The notes: a model not told the origin generated them from the letters alone. Counted from the first letter of the stretch, positions 38,523 to 47,224 are shown. The stretch is 64,000 nt of DNA from Rhodococcus tibetensis (GCF_024438035.1 NZ_JANFQF010000008.1:1-64000), one strand, 5' to 3'. Translations and numbers: made by a program.

Positions 38523-39710
38523 TCACAGCGCAGACCGGAAGAGTGCCACCATCTGCTGGTGGGTGGCAGTCCGCGGATTGGTGGACATGCAGGCGTCGCG
38601 CAGGGCGAATTCCGCGAGCCGTGGAAGGTCTGTTTCCCGCACGCCCAACTCCGCCAGTCTGCGCGGCACACCCACTTCCCGAGCCAATCGCTCCACTCGG
38701 TCCGCGACCGCAAGAGCCGCTTCCTCGGGGGTTCCGCGATGTTCCTCCAGTCCGAGAGTCGCCGCGATTGCCACGAACGGGGTGGCGTCGCTGCTCGCAT
38801 TGAACCGAATCACGTGCGGGAGCAGAATACCGTTGATCACGCCGTGCGGCAGATCGAGCAGACCACCGACCTGATGACTCATGGCATGTGCCGCACCGAG
38901 AATGGCGTTGGTGAAGGCCAGCCCCGCTTCGAGGCTCGCCTGTGCCATGACGGCCCGCGGCTCCATCTCCAGCGGATCCTCGATGGTGTGGACCAGGGTG
39001 TCGGTGACCAGCCCTATCGCGCGAAGCGCGTGATGATCGGTGAGCGGGTTGTGCGCCAGCGAGACGAAGGCCTCGATACCGTGTGTGAGCGCGTCGAGCC
39101 CGGTAGCCGCATTGAGCCACTCCGGCATGGTTGTGAGCAGGCGGGGATCGATCACGGTGACGTCGGGAACCAGCGCACGGCCGATGATCGTGATCTTGGT
39201 ACCCCGGGCTGTGTCCGTCACGATGCAGAACTGCGACACGTCGGCGCCGGTGCCGGACGTGGACGGGACCATGACGAGCGGGGGAATCGGACTGGTCGCC
39301 TGATCCACCCCCTCGTAGTCGAGAATGTTGCCACCGTTCGCGGCCAGCACCGCGATGCCTTTGGTGGCATCGATCACCGAACCGCCACCGAGTGCGATCA
39401 GGACATCGCATCCGCCTTCCTGGTAGGCCTCGTGACCGGCGGCGACCTCGTGATCCTTGGGATTGGGTGTCAACGCGCTCCAGACGACGGGCGTCAGTCC
39501 CTGTTCTCGGAGCTGGTCCTGCAGTTCGGTCGCCCAACCGGCTTCGATCAAGCCGGGGTCGGTGACCAGCATCGGCCGCGAGCCTCCGAGACGGAGGACG
39601 GCGTGCGCGGCCTCGACCATCGAACCGACACCGAACACGATCTCCGGTGCATGAAACTTGACCAGCCGGTCCGTAGCGGTGGTGCGGGTGACTGGATACG
39701 ACACAGACAA
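38523..39710 (-). CDS. Iron-type alcohol dehydrogenase (DhaT-like, propanediol dehydrogenase candidate)
   Basis: A 395-residue group III alcohol dehydrogenase. NAD-binding GGGSVIDATKG and PSTSGTGADVS, and the metal site built from GLDALTHGIEAF, GAAHAMSHQVGG and LLDLPHGVINGILLP (one Asp and three His) are intact. A TTG at 39710 is chosen since GGGAGGAG lies at proper distance; a GTG two codons on and a GTG eight codons earlier are alternatives. It heads the operon with the MnoSR-like system. The equivalent mycobacterial gene encodes 1,3-propanediol dehydrogenase, the best guess for its substrate. Confidence 0.85.
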   Translation of the reverse strand: MSVSYPVTRTTATDRLVKFHAPEIVFGVGSMVEAAHAVLRLGGSRPMLVTDPGLIEAGWATELQDQLREQGLTPVVWSALTPNPKDHEVAAGHEAYQEGGCDVLIALGGGSVIDATKGIAVLAANGGNILDYEGVDQATSPIPPLVMVPSTSGTGADVSQFCIVTDTARGTKITIIGRALVPDVTVIDPRLLTTMPEWLNAATGLDALTHGIEAFVSLAHNPLTDHHALRAIGLVTDTLVHTIEDPLEMEPRAVMAQASLEAGLAFTNAILGAAHAMSHQVGGLLDLPHGVINGILLPHVIRFNASSDATPFVAIAATLGLEEHRGTPEEAALAVADRVERLAREVGVPRRLAELGVRETDLPRLAEFALRDACMSTNPRTATHQQMVALFRSAL

Positions 39711-39796
39711 GACGACACTCCTCCCACGCTCCACGCGATGTGATCCAGGTTACAAGCCCTGGACCCCGACTCTACGGGCGGGAACGGACGCGCGCA

Positions 39797-39836
39797 CTGC
39801 CCGAAGGGTAGGTACGCGACCTACCCGATCGGGCAG
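39797..39836. promoter_or_regulatory. Long inverted repeat upstream of the DhaT-like gene
   Basis: CTGCCCGAAGGGTAGGT (39797-39813) faces ACCTACCCGATCGGGCAG (39819-39836) across a five-base spacer; the arms pair fully except for one inserted base. No U-run follows on either strand, so an operator is more likely than a terminator. The same ACTGCCCGAA core is found upstream of the Mno-type gene. Confidence 0.6.
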
Positions 39837-39865
39837 GATCTGTGTTGTCCTCGACGAGAGCCGTT

Positions 39866-41404
39866 TCATCGCAATGCGTGCCCCAGTTCGGCGGCGCGTG
39901 CCATCAGCTGGACCGCGTCCCGCGCGACCACCACTCGATCGCAGATCTCGGCGTACTGCGGCATCGCGCACGACGCCTGATTCCAGTAGCGCTCGGGTTC
40001 CGGGGTGATCCATGCCAGCCGGTGCACCTTGCGACGCAGTTCGGCGAACTCGTCGACACCCGGCGGGAGGCCGTTGCACCGCCCGTCGCCGACGACGACC
40101 ACCGAGGTGCGGGAGTTCACGTCGGTGCCGAACTCGGTCAGCACGTCGGTAAACACCCGACCGTAGTCGCTGCTCGCCTCCAAATCGATGCGCGGGTCGG
40201 CGAGCACCAAGGCGAGCGCGTCGTCGTCGGTCTCGGCGAGGAGGGTGTCAGTGACGTCGACGGGGCGGTCCACGAACGCCAGGACCTGGCAGCGGCTTGC
40301 CCGGCGATGCATGGCCTGCGCCAGCCGGAGAGTGAAGGCGGTGACGGGTCGTACCGACAGCGAGACGTCCGCGAGGATCAGCACCCGCACCCGGTCCGGG
40401 CGGGGCGCCTTCACCATGAGGTGGAAGGGGATGCCCTCGGTCCGCAGGCTCGCGCGCACGGTCCGGCGCATGTCGAGCCGGCCCCGCGCCAGTTCGCGCG
40501 GACGGGGACGCGTCGGCCCGCGCATCCGCCGAAGCACCTCGTGGCAGGCCTGATTCACCTCGGCGCGCGAGAGCGCGGAACCCTGGCTGTCCGCTGCCGG
40601 GACATCCGGAGCGGCGTGCCCGGCGGCTGTGTCCCGGGCTGCGGCCAGCGCTCCGACGAATGCCTCGACTGCCTCTGCCAGACGATTCAACTGGGCAGCG
40701 GTCAGCGGCTCGTCGGCCCCGGAGTCCGCGTAGATCTTGCTCGGGTCGTAGGCGTCGAGCCACGCGAGAATCGATTCCGGGTCGTCCCAGGACAACGACC
40801 CGACGACAGCACCGCTCGTCGACGACGCCAGGTCGCCGACGGCGGTGCTCGCCGCCCGCTCGACCTCCACCGTGTACGTGACGCCGCGGTGCCCCGAATC
40901 GGCCTCGGAGTCGACGGACAGTTCGGCGTCGCTCGACGTCATGCTGACGTCGTCGTCATCCTTGTGGGGATTGAAACCCTTCTCCGCCTCTGGAGTGTCG
41001 AAGTGGTCACCGACTTCGGCGGCGCGCTCGTTGTATTCGGCATAACGGGCTGTGTCGGCGTTGTCGGCTACCTCGAGGGCCGTCGGAAGGCCGGCCGCGA
41101 ACTCGGCCCGGGACGGTGCCCGGGGGTCGGTGGCGGCTGCGGCAACAGCACCGAAGAACACGTCGAAGGCGCGGTCGAACCCCGATTGCTCGTAGGTGTA
41201 CTTGGCACACACCGCTCGCAACGCTGCTCGCGTGGTATGCGGCTCCCGTGCGCCGACGAGACCGAGGACGCGACGGACTTCGATCACTTCCGCCGGAGAC
41301 GCTGCCACTCCGCACTGGCGCAGCAGGGTGCCGAACGACGCCGCCAGCACATCGAGAAGTTGGGACTCGGGCGCCGGTGCCGAGTGGACGGCGGACATCG
41401 TCAT
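39866..41404 (-). CDS. CoxE-like VWA-domain protein
   Basis: A 512-residue protein with a variable N-terminal half (acidic around residues 145-170) and a C-terminal VWA domain of the CoxE/YehP type. The MIDAS motif is LADVSLSV, with TAFTLRLAQAMHRRASRCQVLAFVD and VVVVGDGRCNGLP following; WITPEPERYWN near the end is typical of CoxE-like proteins. Its ATG overlaps the MoxR stop. MoxR-VWA pairs act as chaperone machines for metal-enzyme maturation; CoxD/CoxE do so for CO dehydrogenase. Here it sits between two metal-dependent alcohol dehydrogenases. Confidence 0.85.
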   Translation of the reverse strand: MTMSAVHSAPAPESQLLDVLAASFGTLLRQCGVAASPAEVIEVRRVLGLVGAREPHTTRAALRAVCAKYTYEQSGFDRAFDVFFGAVAAAATDPRAPSRAEFAAGLPTALEVADNADTARYAEYNERAAEVGDHFDTPEAEKGFNPHKDDDDVSMTSSDAELSVDSEADSGHRGVTYTVEVERAASTAVGDLASSTSGAVVGSLSWDDPESILAWLDAYDPSKIYADSGADEPLTAAQLNRLAEAVEAFVGALAAARDTAAGHAAPDVPAADSQGSALSRAEVNQACHEVLRRMRGPTRPRPRELARGRLDMRRTVRASLRTEGIPFHLMVKAPRPDRVRVLILADVSLSVRPVTAFTLRLAQAMHRRASRCQVLAFVDRPVDVTDTLLAETDDDALALVLADPRIDLEASSDYGRVFTDVLTEFGTDVNSRTSVVVVGDGRCNGLPPGVDEFAELRRKVHRLAWITPEPERYWNQASCAMPQYAEICDRVVVARDAVQLMARAAELGHALR

Positions 41405-42510
41405 CGCCTCGCGGGGCGGCCGTTGCCGACGCCGATGCCACCGCGGTCGCGGCCGCCGTGTCCGCGGAACACCGCCGTGGTGGTGTTGGCGGGACGGGAC
41501 GCGACGGTCACCCGCTCACCGTTGTTGTCGGACGCCGCCCTCTCGACCGGGGCAGGACTTTTGCCGTCGTCGAGGCGGCCGCGGGCCAGATCGACATCGC
41601 TGGTGTACTTGAGCAGGGCAGTGAGAAGGATGTCGCGAATCGCCGCCTGCGACGTGACAGTGACACCCGTCGCCTTCAGCACCACCGCGGCGCGCGCGGC
41701 GTCGATGACTTCCGCGATGGACGGACTCTTCCGCAGCGGCAGCTCGCGCAGCGTCCGCGCGAGTTCGACGACATCAGCAGCGACAGCCGACTCCACCTCG
41801 GGCGCACGGGCGGTCACGATGTCGCGTTCACGTTCGGGGGTGGGATAGTCGAGATGGTAGTGCAGGCATCGCCGCTTCAGCGCGGGGGAGAGTTCGCGAG
41901 TGTCGTTGGAGGTCAATATGACCCACGGTGCGGAGCGTGCGGTGAACGTGCCGACCTCGGGGATGGTGACCTGGCCCTCGGCGAGAACCTCGAGCAGTAG
42001 CGCTTCCATCGACTCCTCGGTGCGGTCCACCTCGTCGACGAGCAATACCACCGGTTCCGGCGACAGGATCGCCTCGAGCAGCGGCCGTACCGACAGGAAC
42101 GCCTCGGAGTACAAACCGAAATCCTGTGCGGCCAGGAACCTCGACGCGTCGGCGACGTCGTCGAATGCTGCCATCTGCTCACTGAGCCGATCACGCAACA
42201 TCTGTACGTGCAGTAGTTGTTTGGCGTAATCCCATTCGTACAATGCGCGGTTGTCGTCGAGTCCTTCGTAGCACTGCAACCGGACGAGCCTGCGGCCCGC
42301 GGCCTCCGCCAGCGACTTCGCCAGCTCCGTCTTCCCGACGCCGGCGGGGCCCTCGAGAAGGAGCGGTCGGTCGAGCGCGGTCGCCAGGTGTACGACGACC
42401 GCGAACTCGTCGTCGGCGATGTAGTCGACCTCGCGCAGGGCTTCCTTCAGTTCGGTTCCGTCGGCGAAGCGAATGTCCGCCGGGGCTGGAGCGGGGTGCG
42501 GTGCGGTCAT
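41401..42510 (-). CDS. MoxR-family AAA+ ATPase
   Basis: A 369-residue AAA+ ATPase. Walker A is LEGPAGVGKTELAKSLA, Walker B VVLLVDEVDRTEESMEALLL; sensor 1 ILTSNDTRELSPALKRRC and HYHLDYPTPERERDIV complete the module. The last ~50 residues are low-complexity, Gly/Arg-rich (GHGGRDRGGIGVG). ATGA overlap with the VWA gene implies a working pair. It begins 103 bases downstream of the Mno-type gene and may be co-transcribed with it. A role in assembling or activating the dehydrogenase is inferred. Confidence 0.88.
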   Translation of the reverse strand: MTAPHPAPAPADIRFADGTELKEALREVDYIADDEFAVVVHLATALDRPLLLEGPAGVGKTELAKSLAEAAGRRLVRLQCYEGLDDNRALYEWDYAKQLLHVQMLRDRLSEQMAAFDDVADASRFLAAQDFGLYSEAFLSVRPLLEAILSPEPVVLLVDEVDRTEESMEALLLEVLAEGQVTIPEVGTFTARSAPWVILTSNDTRELSPALKRRCLHYHLDYPTPERERDIVTARAPEVESAVAADVVELARTLRELPLRKSPSIAEVIDAARAAVVLKATGVTVTSQAAIRDILLTALLKYTSDVDLARGRLDDGKSPAPVERAASDNNGERVTVASRPANTTTAVFRGHGGRDRGGIGVGNGRPARR

Positions 42511-42612
42511 GGTGCGGCTTCCGTCCGTCGTCAGCAGATATCGGTCGTGGGAACGCGTCCGGGGCAGGGCCAGGCTGGGGACACGCCCGCCCCGGACGCG
42601 AGTTCGGTGGAA

Positions 42613-43884
42613 CTAGTACGAGCTGTTGATCGCGTGGTCGACCACGGGCAGCATCGAGTCGACCGTCACCTCACGGGGGTTTCCGGGCGTGCACCAGTCG
42701 TCCTGAATGTGCTCGGAAATGGCGCGGATGGTCTTCTCGTCGCCCCGGATGGTGTCGCCGCGGCCCTCGTACTTCTTGGTGTTCATCTGATTCTTCTCGT
42801 ACGAATCGGTGCGGACCTGGCCGAAGTTGTCGGGGATACCGACGTCCTTGGCCAGGCGGATTGCAGCCTCGACCGCGGCGTCGGCGGCCTGCACCGTGGT
42901 GAGGTTGCGGGTGTCGACACCCAGCGCACCCGCCAGCTGCGCGTAGCGCTCGTAGCGCGAGGGCAGGTTGTACTCCCATACGCGGGGAAGGGCGATCGCG
43001 TTGTTCAGGCCGTGGTGGCTGTCGAAGAATGCACTGACCGCGTGCGAGATGGAGTGCACGATGCCCAGACCGCCGGAGTTGAACGCCTGCCCGGCGATGT
43101 ACTGCGCGTTCATCATTCCCTCGCGGGCCTTCAGGTTGCGCGGCTCGAACACGGCCTCGCGCAGGTTCTTCGCGACGAGTTCCACCGAGTACAGCGCATT
43201 GCCGAGCGACGGCGCGAAGTCGAGACGCGACACGTACGGCTCACTGCCGTGCGCGAGGACGTCGAATCCGCAGTACGCCGTGAAGTGCTGGGGGCAGGTG
43301 TAGTACAGCAGCGGGTCGTCGATCGCGAGAGTCACGATGGTCGCCTCGTCGAATCCCACCCACTTGTGCGGGTTGTTCATGTCCGACGTGTCGGTGATGA
43401 CGTACGCCCACGACGTCTCCGAACCCGTACCGGCCGTGGTGGAGACGGCGATGTGGGGCGGGTTCTCCTTGTTGGTGGACTTCGCGAATCCCTCGAACTC
43501 GTTGATGTTGCGGCCGTCGTGCGCGACTACCACGCGAGCACCCTTGGCTGCGTCGTGGCTGGAGCCACCGCCGACCGAGATGATCGAGTCGCACTTCTCC
43601 TTCTGGTAGAGGGCCGCGGCCTCCATCACGTTGTAGTCCTTGGGATTCGACTCCACCTTGTCGTACAGCACGACCTCGACGCCCTGGTACTCGATCTTGC
43701 CGACCAGTTCCTCGATGATCCCCGAACCGCGCAGACCAGTGGTCATGAGGAGCGTCCGTTTGAATCCGAGGTTCTTCGCCTCCACTCCGATGATGTCGTG
43801 CGCGCCCACTCCCATCAGTGCCCGCGGGAAGGGGTGGAACTCCTTGATGGGGAAGTCCCAAATCTGGTTGAGCTCGATGGCCAT
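42613..43884 (-). CDS. mno: Mno/ThcE-type methanol (nitrosoaniline-linked) dehydrogenase
   Basis: A 423-residue group III dehydrogenase, very close in length and motifs to ThcE/Mno proteins, the N,N-dimethyl-4-nitrosoaniline-dependent alcohol oxidoreductases. It shows MAIELNQIWDFPIKEFHPFP at the start, GGGSSHDAAKGARV and TTAGTGSETSWAYVI for NAD(P). The metal ligands lie in GFDVLAHGSEPY, GIVHSISHAV and FFDSHHGLNNA. These enzymes keep NAD bound and need an external acceptor, now understood as mycofactocin. ATG 43884 follows GAGGAGACGGCC. Substrates are probably methanol and other short primary alcohols. Located 12 kb from the mft genes. Confidence 0.92.
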   Translation of the reverse strand: MAIELNQIWDFPIKEFHPFPRALMGVGAHDIIGVEAKNLGFKRTLLMTTGLRGSGIIEELVGKIEYQGVEVVLYDKVESNPKDYNVMEAAALYQKEKCDSIISVGGGSSHDAAKGARVVVAHDGRNINEFEGFAKSTNKENPPHIAVSTTAGTGSETSWAYVITDTSDMNNPHKWVGFDEATIVTLAIDDPLLYYTCPQHFTAYCGFDVLAHGSEPYVSRLDFAPSLGNALYSVELVAKNLREAVFEPRNLKAREGMMNAQYIAGQAFNSGGLGIVHSISHAVSAFFDSHHGLNNAIALPRVWEYNLPSRYERYAQLAGALGVDTRNLTTVQAADAAVEAAIRLAKDVGIPDNFGQVRTDSYEKNQMNTKKYEGRGDTIRGDEKTIRAISEHIQDDWCTPGNPREVTVDSMLPVVDHAINSSY

Positions 43885-44206
43885 GGCCGTCTCCTCGAGG
43901 TAGTCGGTGTCGGATCTGAAGCGTTGTGAAGGGGGACGAATTTGATGTGATCGACGTCTCACCTGGAACCCACTGTGACCTAGTTCAGGCTCCGGTTACA
44001 GGCCTGAAGGGCGGAACCGTCCGACCGCGGCACACAAACTGCCCGAACGGACAGGTGCGGCCGGGCCGAGCCGGAGGGGCCGCGCTCGATAAGCTGTCCA
44101 CTTCACGCGGAGTCCACCCGCTAGGCAAAAACTAGAACCTGTTCTATATTTGAGGCAGATGTGGGGCGTTCCGACGCTGCGAATCATGGAGAGGACTACA
44201 CACGCG
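43885..44206. promoter_or_regulatory. 322-bp divergent region between mno and kshB
   Basis: No gene is seen here. It holds the ACTGCCCGAA motif at 44038-44047, about 155 bases before the mno start and shared with the DhaT-like promoter, and the KstR operator at 44133-44146. A TATATT at 44145-44150 could be the kshB -10 box. The two divergent genes therefore appear to have separate regulatory elements. Confidence 0.55.
44133..44146 (+). promoter_or_regulatory. KstR-type operator upstream of kshB
   Basis: TAGAACCTGTTCTA is a perfect palindrome and matches the KstR consensus TNNAACNNGTTNNA. KstR is the TetR repressor of cholesterol catabolism in Mycobacterium and Rhodococcus. The site overlaps a possible -10 element 61 bases before the kshB ATG. 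Confidence 0.8.
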
Positions 44207-45262
44207 ATGACGACTGTCGAGGTGCCGCACAGCTCACGATCAGCGGTGCTCACGGTGTCCGAAGTGGTCGAGGAAACCTCCGACTCCCGGTCGCTGGTCT
44301 TCGAAATCCCTGCCGATCTCGCGGCCAAGTTCGCCTACAAACCCGGGCAGTTCCTCACGCTGCGCATACCCAGTGACCGGACCGGCTCGGTGGCCCGGTG
44401 CTATTCGCTGGCCAGCTCCCCGTTCAGCGACGACGCCCCCAAGGTGACAGTCAAGCGCACCTCCGACGGGTACGGATCCAATTGGCTCTGCGACCACGTC
44501 GCCGTGGGCGACACCCTCGAAGTACTGCCGCCGTCGGGTGTGTTCACCCCGAAGTCCCTCGACCACGATTTCCTGTTGCTCGCCGCAGGCAGCGGCATTA
44601 CGCCGGTGATCTCGATCCTCAAAGCCGCCCTCACCGAGGGTTCTGGCAAGGTCGTGCTCTTCTACGCCAACCGGGACGAGAAGTCGGTCATCTTCGCCGA
44701 GGAACTGCGAGACCTCGCCGGCCGGTACCCGAGCCGCCTGGTCTCGATCCACTGGCTCGAGACCGTCCAAGGTCTACCCTGCGTCGATCAGCTCGCCTCC
44801 GCGATTGCACCCTACGTCGGGCACGAGGCGTTCATGTGCGGACCTACTCCGTTCATGGACACCATCCACAAAGCACTCGCCGACGCCGGGATGCCGCGCA
44901 GCCAGGTGCACGCCGAGGTGTTCAACTCACTCGCCGGTGATCCCTTCCGGGACGCCGACGTGGTCGAGGTCACCGACGACGAAGCGGCCGACGCCGCGAC
45001 GGTGGAGGTGGAACTCGACGGGGAGGTCCACAACCTCAGCTGGCCCCGCAAGCAGACGCTGGTGGAGATCATGCTCGCCAAAGGCATCGACGTGCCGTAC
45101 TCCTGCCAGGAGGGCGAGTGCGGATCGTGCGCCTGCACGGTGCTCGAGGGTGAGGTCGAGATGGAGAACAGCGAGATTCTCGACCCGGAAGACATCGAGA
45201 GCGGATACATCCTCGGCTGCCAGGCCCGGCCCGTCACGGACCGCCTGAAGATCGAATTCTGA
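44207..45262 (+). CDS. kshB: 3-Ketosteroid 9-alpha-hydroxylase reductase KshB
   Basis: A 351-residue class IA oxygenase reductase. The FAD part has KPGQFLTLRIPSD and RCYSLASSP, the NAD part AAGSGITPVISILK and CGPTPFMDT, and the C-terminal plant-type [2Fe-2S] domain CQEGECGSCACTVL with a last Cys in ILGCQARP. Sequence pattern and length match KshB of rhodococci. It passes electrons from NADH to the Rieske oxygenase KshA, which opens steroid ring B; KshA is not in the window. ATG 44207 has GAGAGG ahead. The KstR box upstream predicts induction by steroid metabolites. Confidence 0.88.
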   Translation: MTTVEVPHSSRSAVLTVSEVVEETSDSRSLVFEIPADLAAKFAYKPGQFLTLRIPSDRTGSVARCYSLASSPFSDDAPKVTVKRTSDGYGSNWLCDHVAVGDTLEVLPPSGVFTPKSLDHDFLLLAAGSGITPVISILKAALTEGSGKVVLFYANRDEKSVIFAEELRDLAGRYPSRLVSIHWLETVQGLPCVDQLASAIAPYVGHEAFMCGPTPFMDTIHKALADAGMPRSQVHAEVFNSLAGDPFRDADVVEVTDDEAADAATVEVELDGEVHNLSWPRKQTLVEIMLAKGIDVPYSCQEGECGSCACTVLEGEVEMENSEILDPEDIESGYILGCQARPVTDRLKIEF

Positions 45263-45282
45263 CAATCCGTGGGCCGCGACCC

Positions 45283-45876
45283 TCAGTCCAGCCGTCCGAA
45301 CCCGACCACCGCGGAGTCGGCAGACCAGTCGACGGTGTGCACGCGCACACGACCGAACTCGTTGCCACCCACCGTCGTCGCGGTGTCGCCGTCCACCGCC
45401 ACGACGAAGTTGGTGTGCTGGCCGATCCAGCTGGTGTTGTCATAGAGCACCACGTCGCCGACCGACGGCCGGTACCCGTTACCGATCTCCTCGAACCGGG
45501 ACTGCGATTCGTAGTATTCCTGCAGCGTATACACCCCGGGAATTCGCCAATGACCGGAATTGGGGTTCGACAGTGGCCGTCCGGCCTCCCGCATGATCCA
45601 GCTGACGAAGTCTGCACACCAGGGTTCTTCGACTCCCTCGGAGTAGAAGGTGCCCGGCCGCTGCTCCCGGTATTCGGTTTCGAGCACGTCGATGATCCTC
45701 GCCTGCTGCGACGACAACGCGGACGTGTCCACCGCCGGGAAGTCAGCGGTGTCCCAGGGCAGGTAGCGCGTCGGCGCCCACCACCACACACCGACTGCCA
45801 CGATGACAGCGAGGGCCAGAATGCCTGCGAGGACCGACCCCGTACGGCGGCGACGAGGGGTATCGGCGAGGGTCAT
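45283..45876 (-). CDS. Membrane-anchored CHAP-domain protein
   Basis: A 197-residue protein with one N-terminal membrane helix (SVLAGILALAVIVAVGVWWW) after a basic stretch, so the rest should face the outside. The CHAP amidase fold shows the nucleophilic Cys in EEPWCADFVSWIM and the His in IGQHTNFVVAVDGD. Such enzymes cut peptidoglycan peptides; membrane anchoring suggests a local wall-remodelling role. Convergent with kshB, 20 bases apart. Confidence 0.8.
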   Translation of the reverse strand: MTLADTPRRRRTGSVLAGILALAVIVAVGVWWWAPTRYLPWDTADFPAVDTSALSSQQARIIDVLETEYREQRPGTFYSEGVEEPWCADFVSWIMREAGRPLSNPNSGHWRIPGVYTLQEYYESQSRFEEIGNGYRPSVGDVVLYDNTSWIGQHTNFVVAVDGDTATTVGGNEFGRVRVHTVDWSADSAVVGFGRLD

Positions 45877-45909
45877 GCCACCGAATGTAGCGGCATTTGT
45901 GCAGCACGG

Positions 45910-46638
45910 TCAGCGCTGCGCGCGGTAGGCGGCTCGCTCTTCGGCCGTCAGGTGCTCGCAGGCGTAGCTGAGCGCGGTTCGGCCCATGTGCGCGGCGTTG
46001 CGGTCGAGGAACCCGGTGAGCAGAGCGCGGTCGACCCGCTTCCCCACCTCCCGCAGCATCCAGCCCATCGCCTTCTGGGTCAGATCCCGCCGATCACCGA
46101 GCACCTGCTGCGCCACCTCGAGCGTGGTCGACGCGTCTGCGCGCCGGATGAACGCGAACGTGCTGAGCAGCGCCACGCGCCGTCGCCACAGGTCGTCGTC
46201 CGCCGCGAGTCGAAAGATGAGGTCACGCGGGGTATTCACGAGCCACGTGCCGAGGATGTGGTCGGCGGACGCATCGACGAGGTCCCAATTGTTGACCCGG
46301 CCGCGCAGCACGCGGTCGAGGTAGAAGCGCGCCACCTTCTCGACCATGGCGTCGTCGCCCGCACGGGCCGCTGCCGTGCACCGTGACACCAGGACCAGCA
46401 GGCCGGCCAGGCGATGCTCGTGTACCGGGCTGTCTAGCAGGATCTCGACCTCGGACAGTTCGAGATCGCCATGCCGACGAACCACACCGCGCGTAGCCGG
46501 CACCCGCACCCCGATGAAGACGTCCCCCTCCCCGTACTGCCCTGGTCCGGTCTTGAAGAAGCGCGCGGAACCCGCCGCCACCTTCTCGTCTGCCAACTCC
46601 GCGAGAGCCCGGATCACATCGCCTGAAGTGGAGGTCAC
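45910..46638 (-). CDS. AlkD-like DNA glycosylase (HEAT-like repeats)
   Basis: A 242-residue all-helical protein of the AlkC/AlkD alkylpurine glycosylase family. FFKTGPGQYGEGDVFIGVRVP at residues ~25-45 is the family signature; VNNWDLVDASADHILGTWL carries the conserved Trp and Asp of the active site. It should excise N3- and N7-alkylpurines in DNA repair. The GTG at 46638 gives the usual family length; in-frame GTGs about 15 codons upstream are possible, and no strong ribosome site settles it. Confidence 0.8.
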   Translation of the reverse strand: MTSTSGDVIRALAELADEKVAAGSARFFKTGPGQYGEGDVFIGVRVPATRGVVRRHGDLELSEVEILLDSPVHEHRLAGLLVLVSRCTAAARAGDDAMVEKVARFYLDRVLRGRVNNWDLVDASADHILGTWLVNTPRDLIFRLAADDDLWRRRVALLSTFAFIRRADASTTLEVAQQVLGDRRDLTQKAMGWMLREVGKRVDRALLTGFLDRNAAHMGRTALSYACEHLTAEERAAYRAQR

Positions 46639-46799
46639 CAGGGCACTGTCCCACACTGCACCGACATCCCCGGCAATGGTCACGAAATAGCCCTGACCAG
46701 CGGTTGGTGTTACTGGAATGCAACGGAGCCGGATATTGACCGGCCGGTCAATCAGGCGTGTACTCGAAGTGGACACAATCCGTTTCGAGGAGGCTGGAC

Positions 46800-47165
46800 A
46801 TGAAGTCGTGGAGTCGCATGCAAGATATAGCGGCCATCGTGATCGGAGTCTTCGCGGCGCTCTCGCCGCTGTGGCTCGACACGAACAATGCCGCCCGGTG
46901 GTCCCTGATCGTGCTGGGCGCACTCGTGGCGCTGTCCGGTCTGGTCCACATGTTCCGTCCGGATTTCACGATGGCCGAGTACGCGATGGGCATCTTCGGT
47001 GTTCTGTTGTTCCTCTCCCCCTGGGTGATGAACTTCGATGGACTCCGGGGAGCGTCGTGGACTGCGTGGGTGGTCGGCGTGCTCGCGGTGGTCGTGGCCG
47101 TCACGGCGATGCCGGTGATGAGTTCCCGGATGCACGGACACGGAGGACTTGCCACACATCACTGA
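46800..47165 (+). CDS. SPW-repeat membrane protein
   Basis: A 121-residue protein with four hydrophobic helices. Two internal SPW-type repeats are visible: FAALSPLWLDTNN and GVLLFLSPWVMNFD, each followed by a further helix. GAGGAGG seven bases before ATG 46800 fixes the start. The family is widespread in bacteria and has no known function. A hairpin terminator follows. Confidence 0.85.
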   Translation: MKSWSRMQDIAAIVIGVFAALSPLWLDTNNAARWSLIVLGALVALSGLVHMFRPDFTMAEYAMGIFGVLLFLSPWVMNFDGLRGASWTAWVVGVLAVVVAVTAMPVMSSRMHGHGGLATHH

Positions 47166-47196
47166 TCCGTGCCGCATACCGAGAACACCGATTCGA

Positions 47197-47224
47197 GCGG
47201 GGCGAAGGACGGCCTTCGCCCCGC
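47197..47224 (+). terminator. Hairpin after the SPW gene
   Basis: GCGGGGCGAAGG and CCTTCGCCCCGC form a perfect 12-base stem with an ACGG loop, 31 bases after the SPW stop. Its presence argues that the following TetR gene begins downstream, at ATG 47247. Confidence 0.75.

Noticed and set aside
39797..39836. The long inverted repeat as an intrinsic terminator of the VWA gene
   Set aside because: No U-run follows on the minus strand, and the core recurs in the mno promoter region; an operator fits better.
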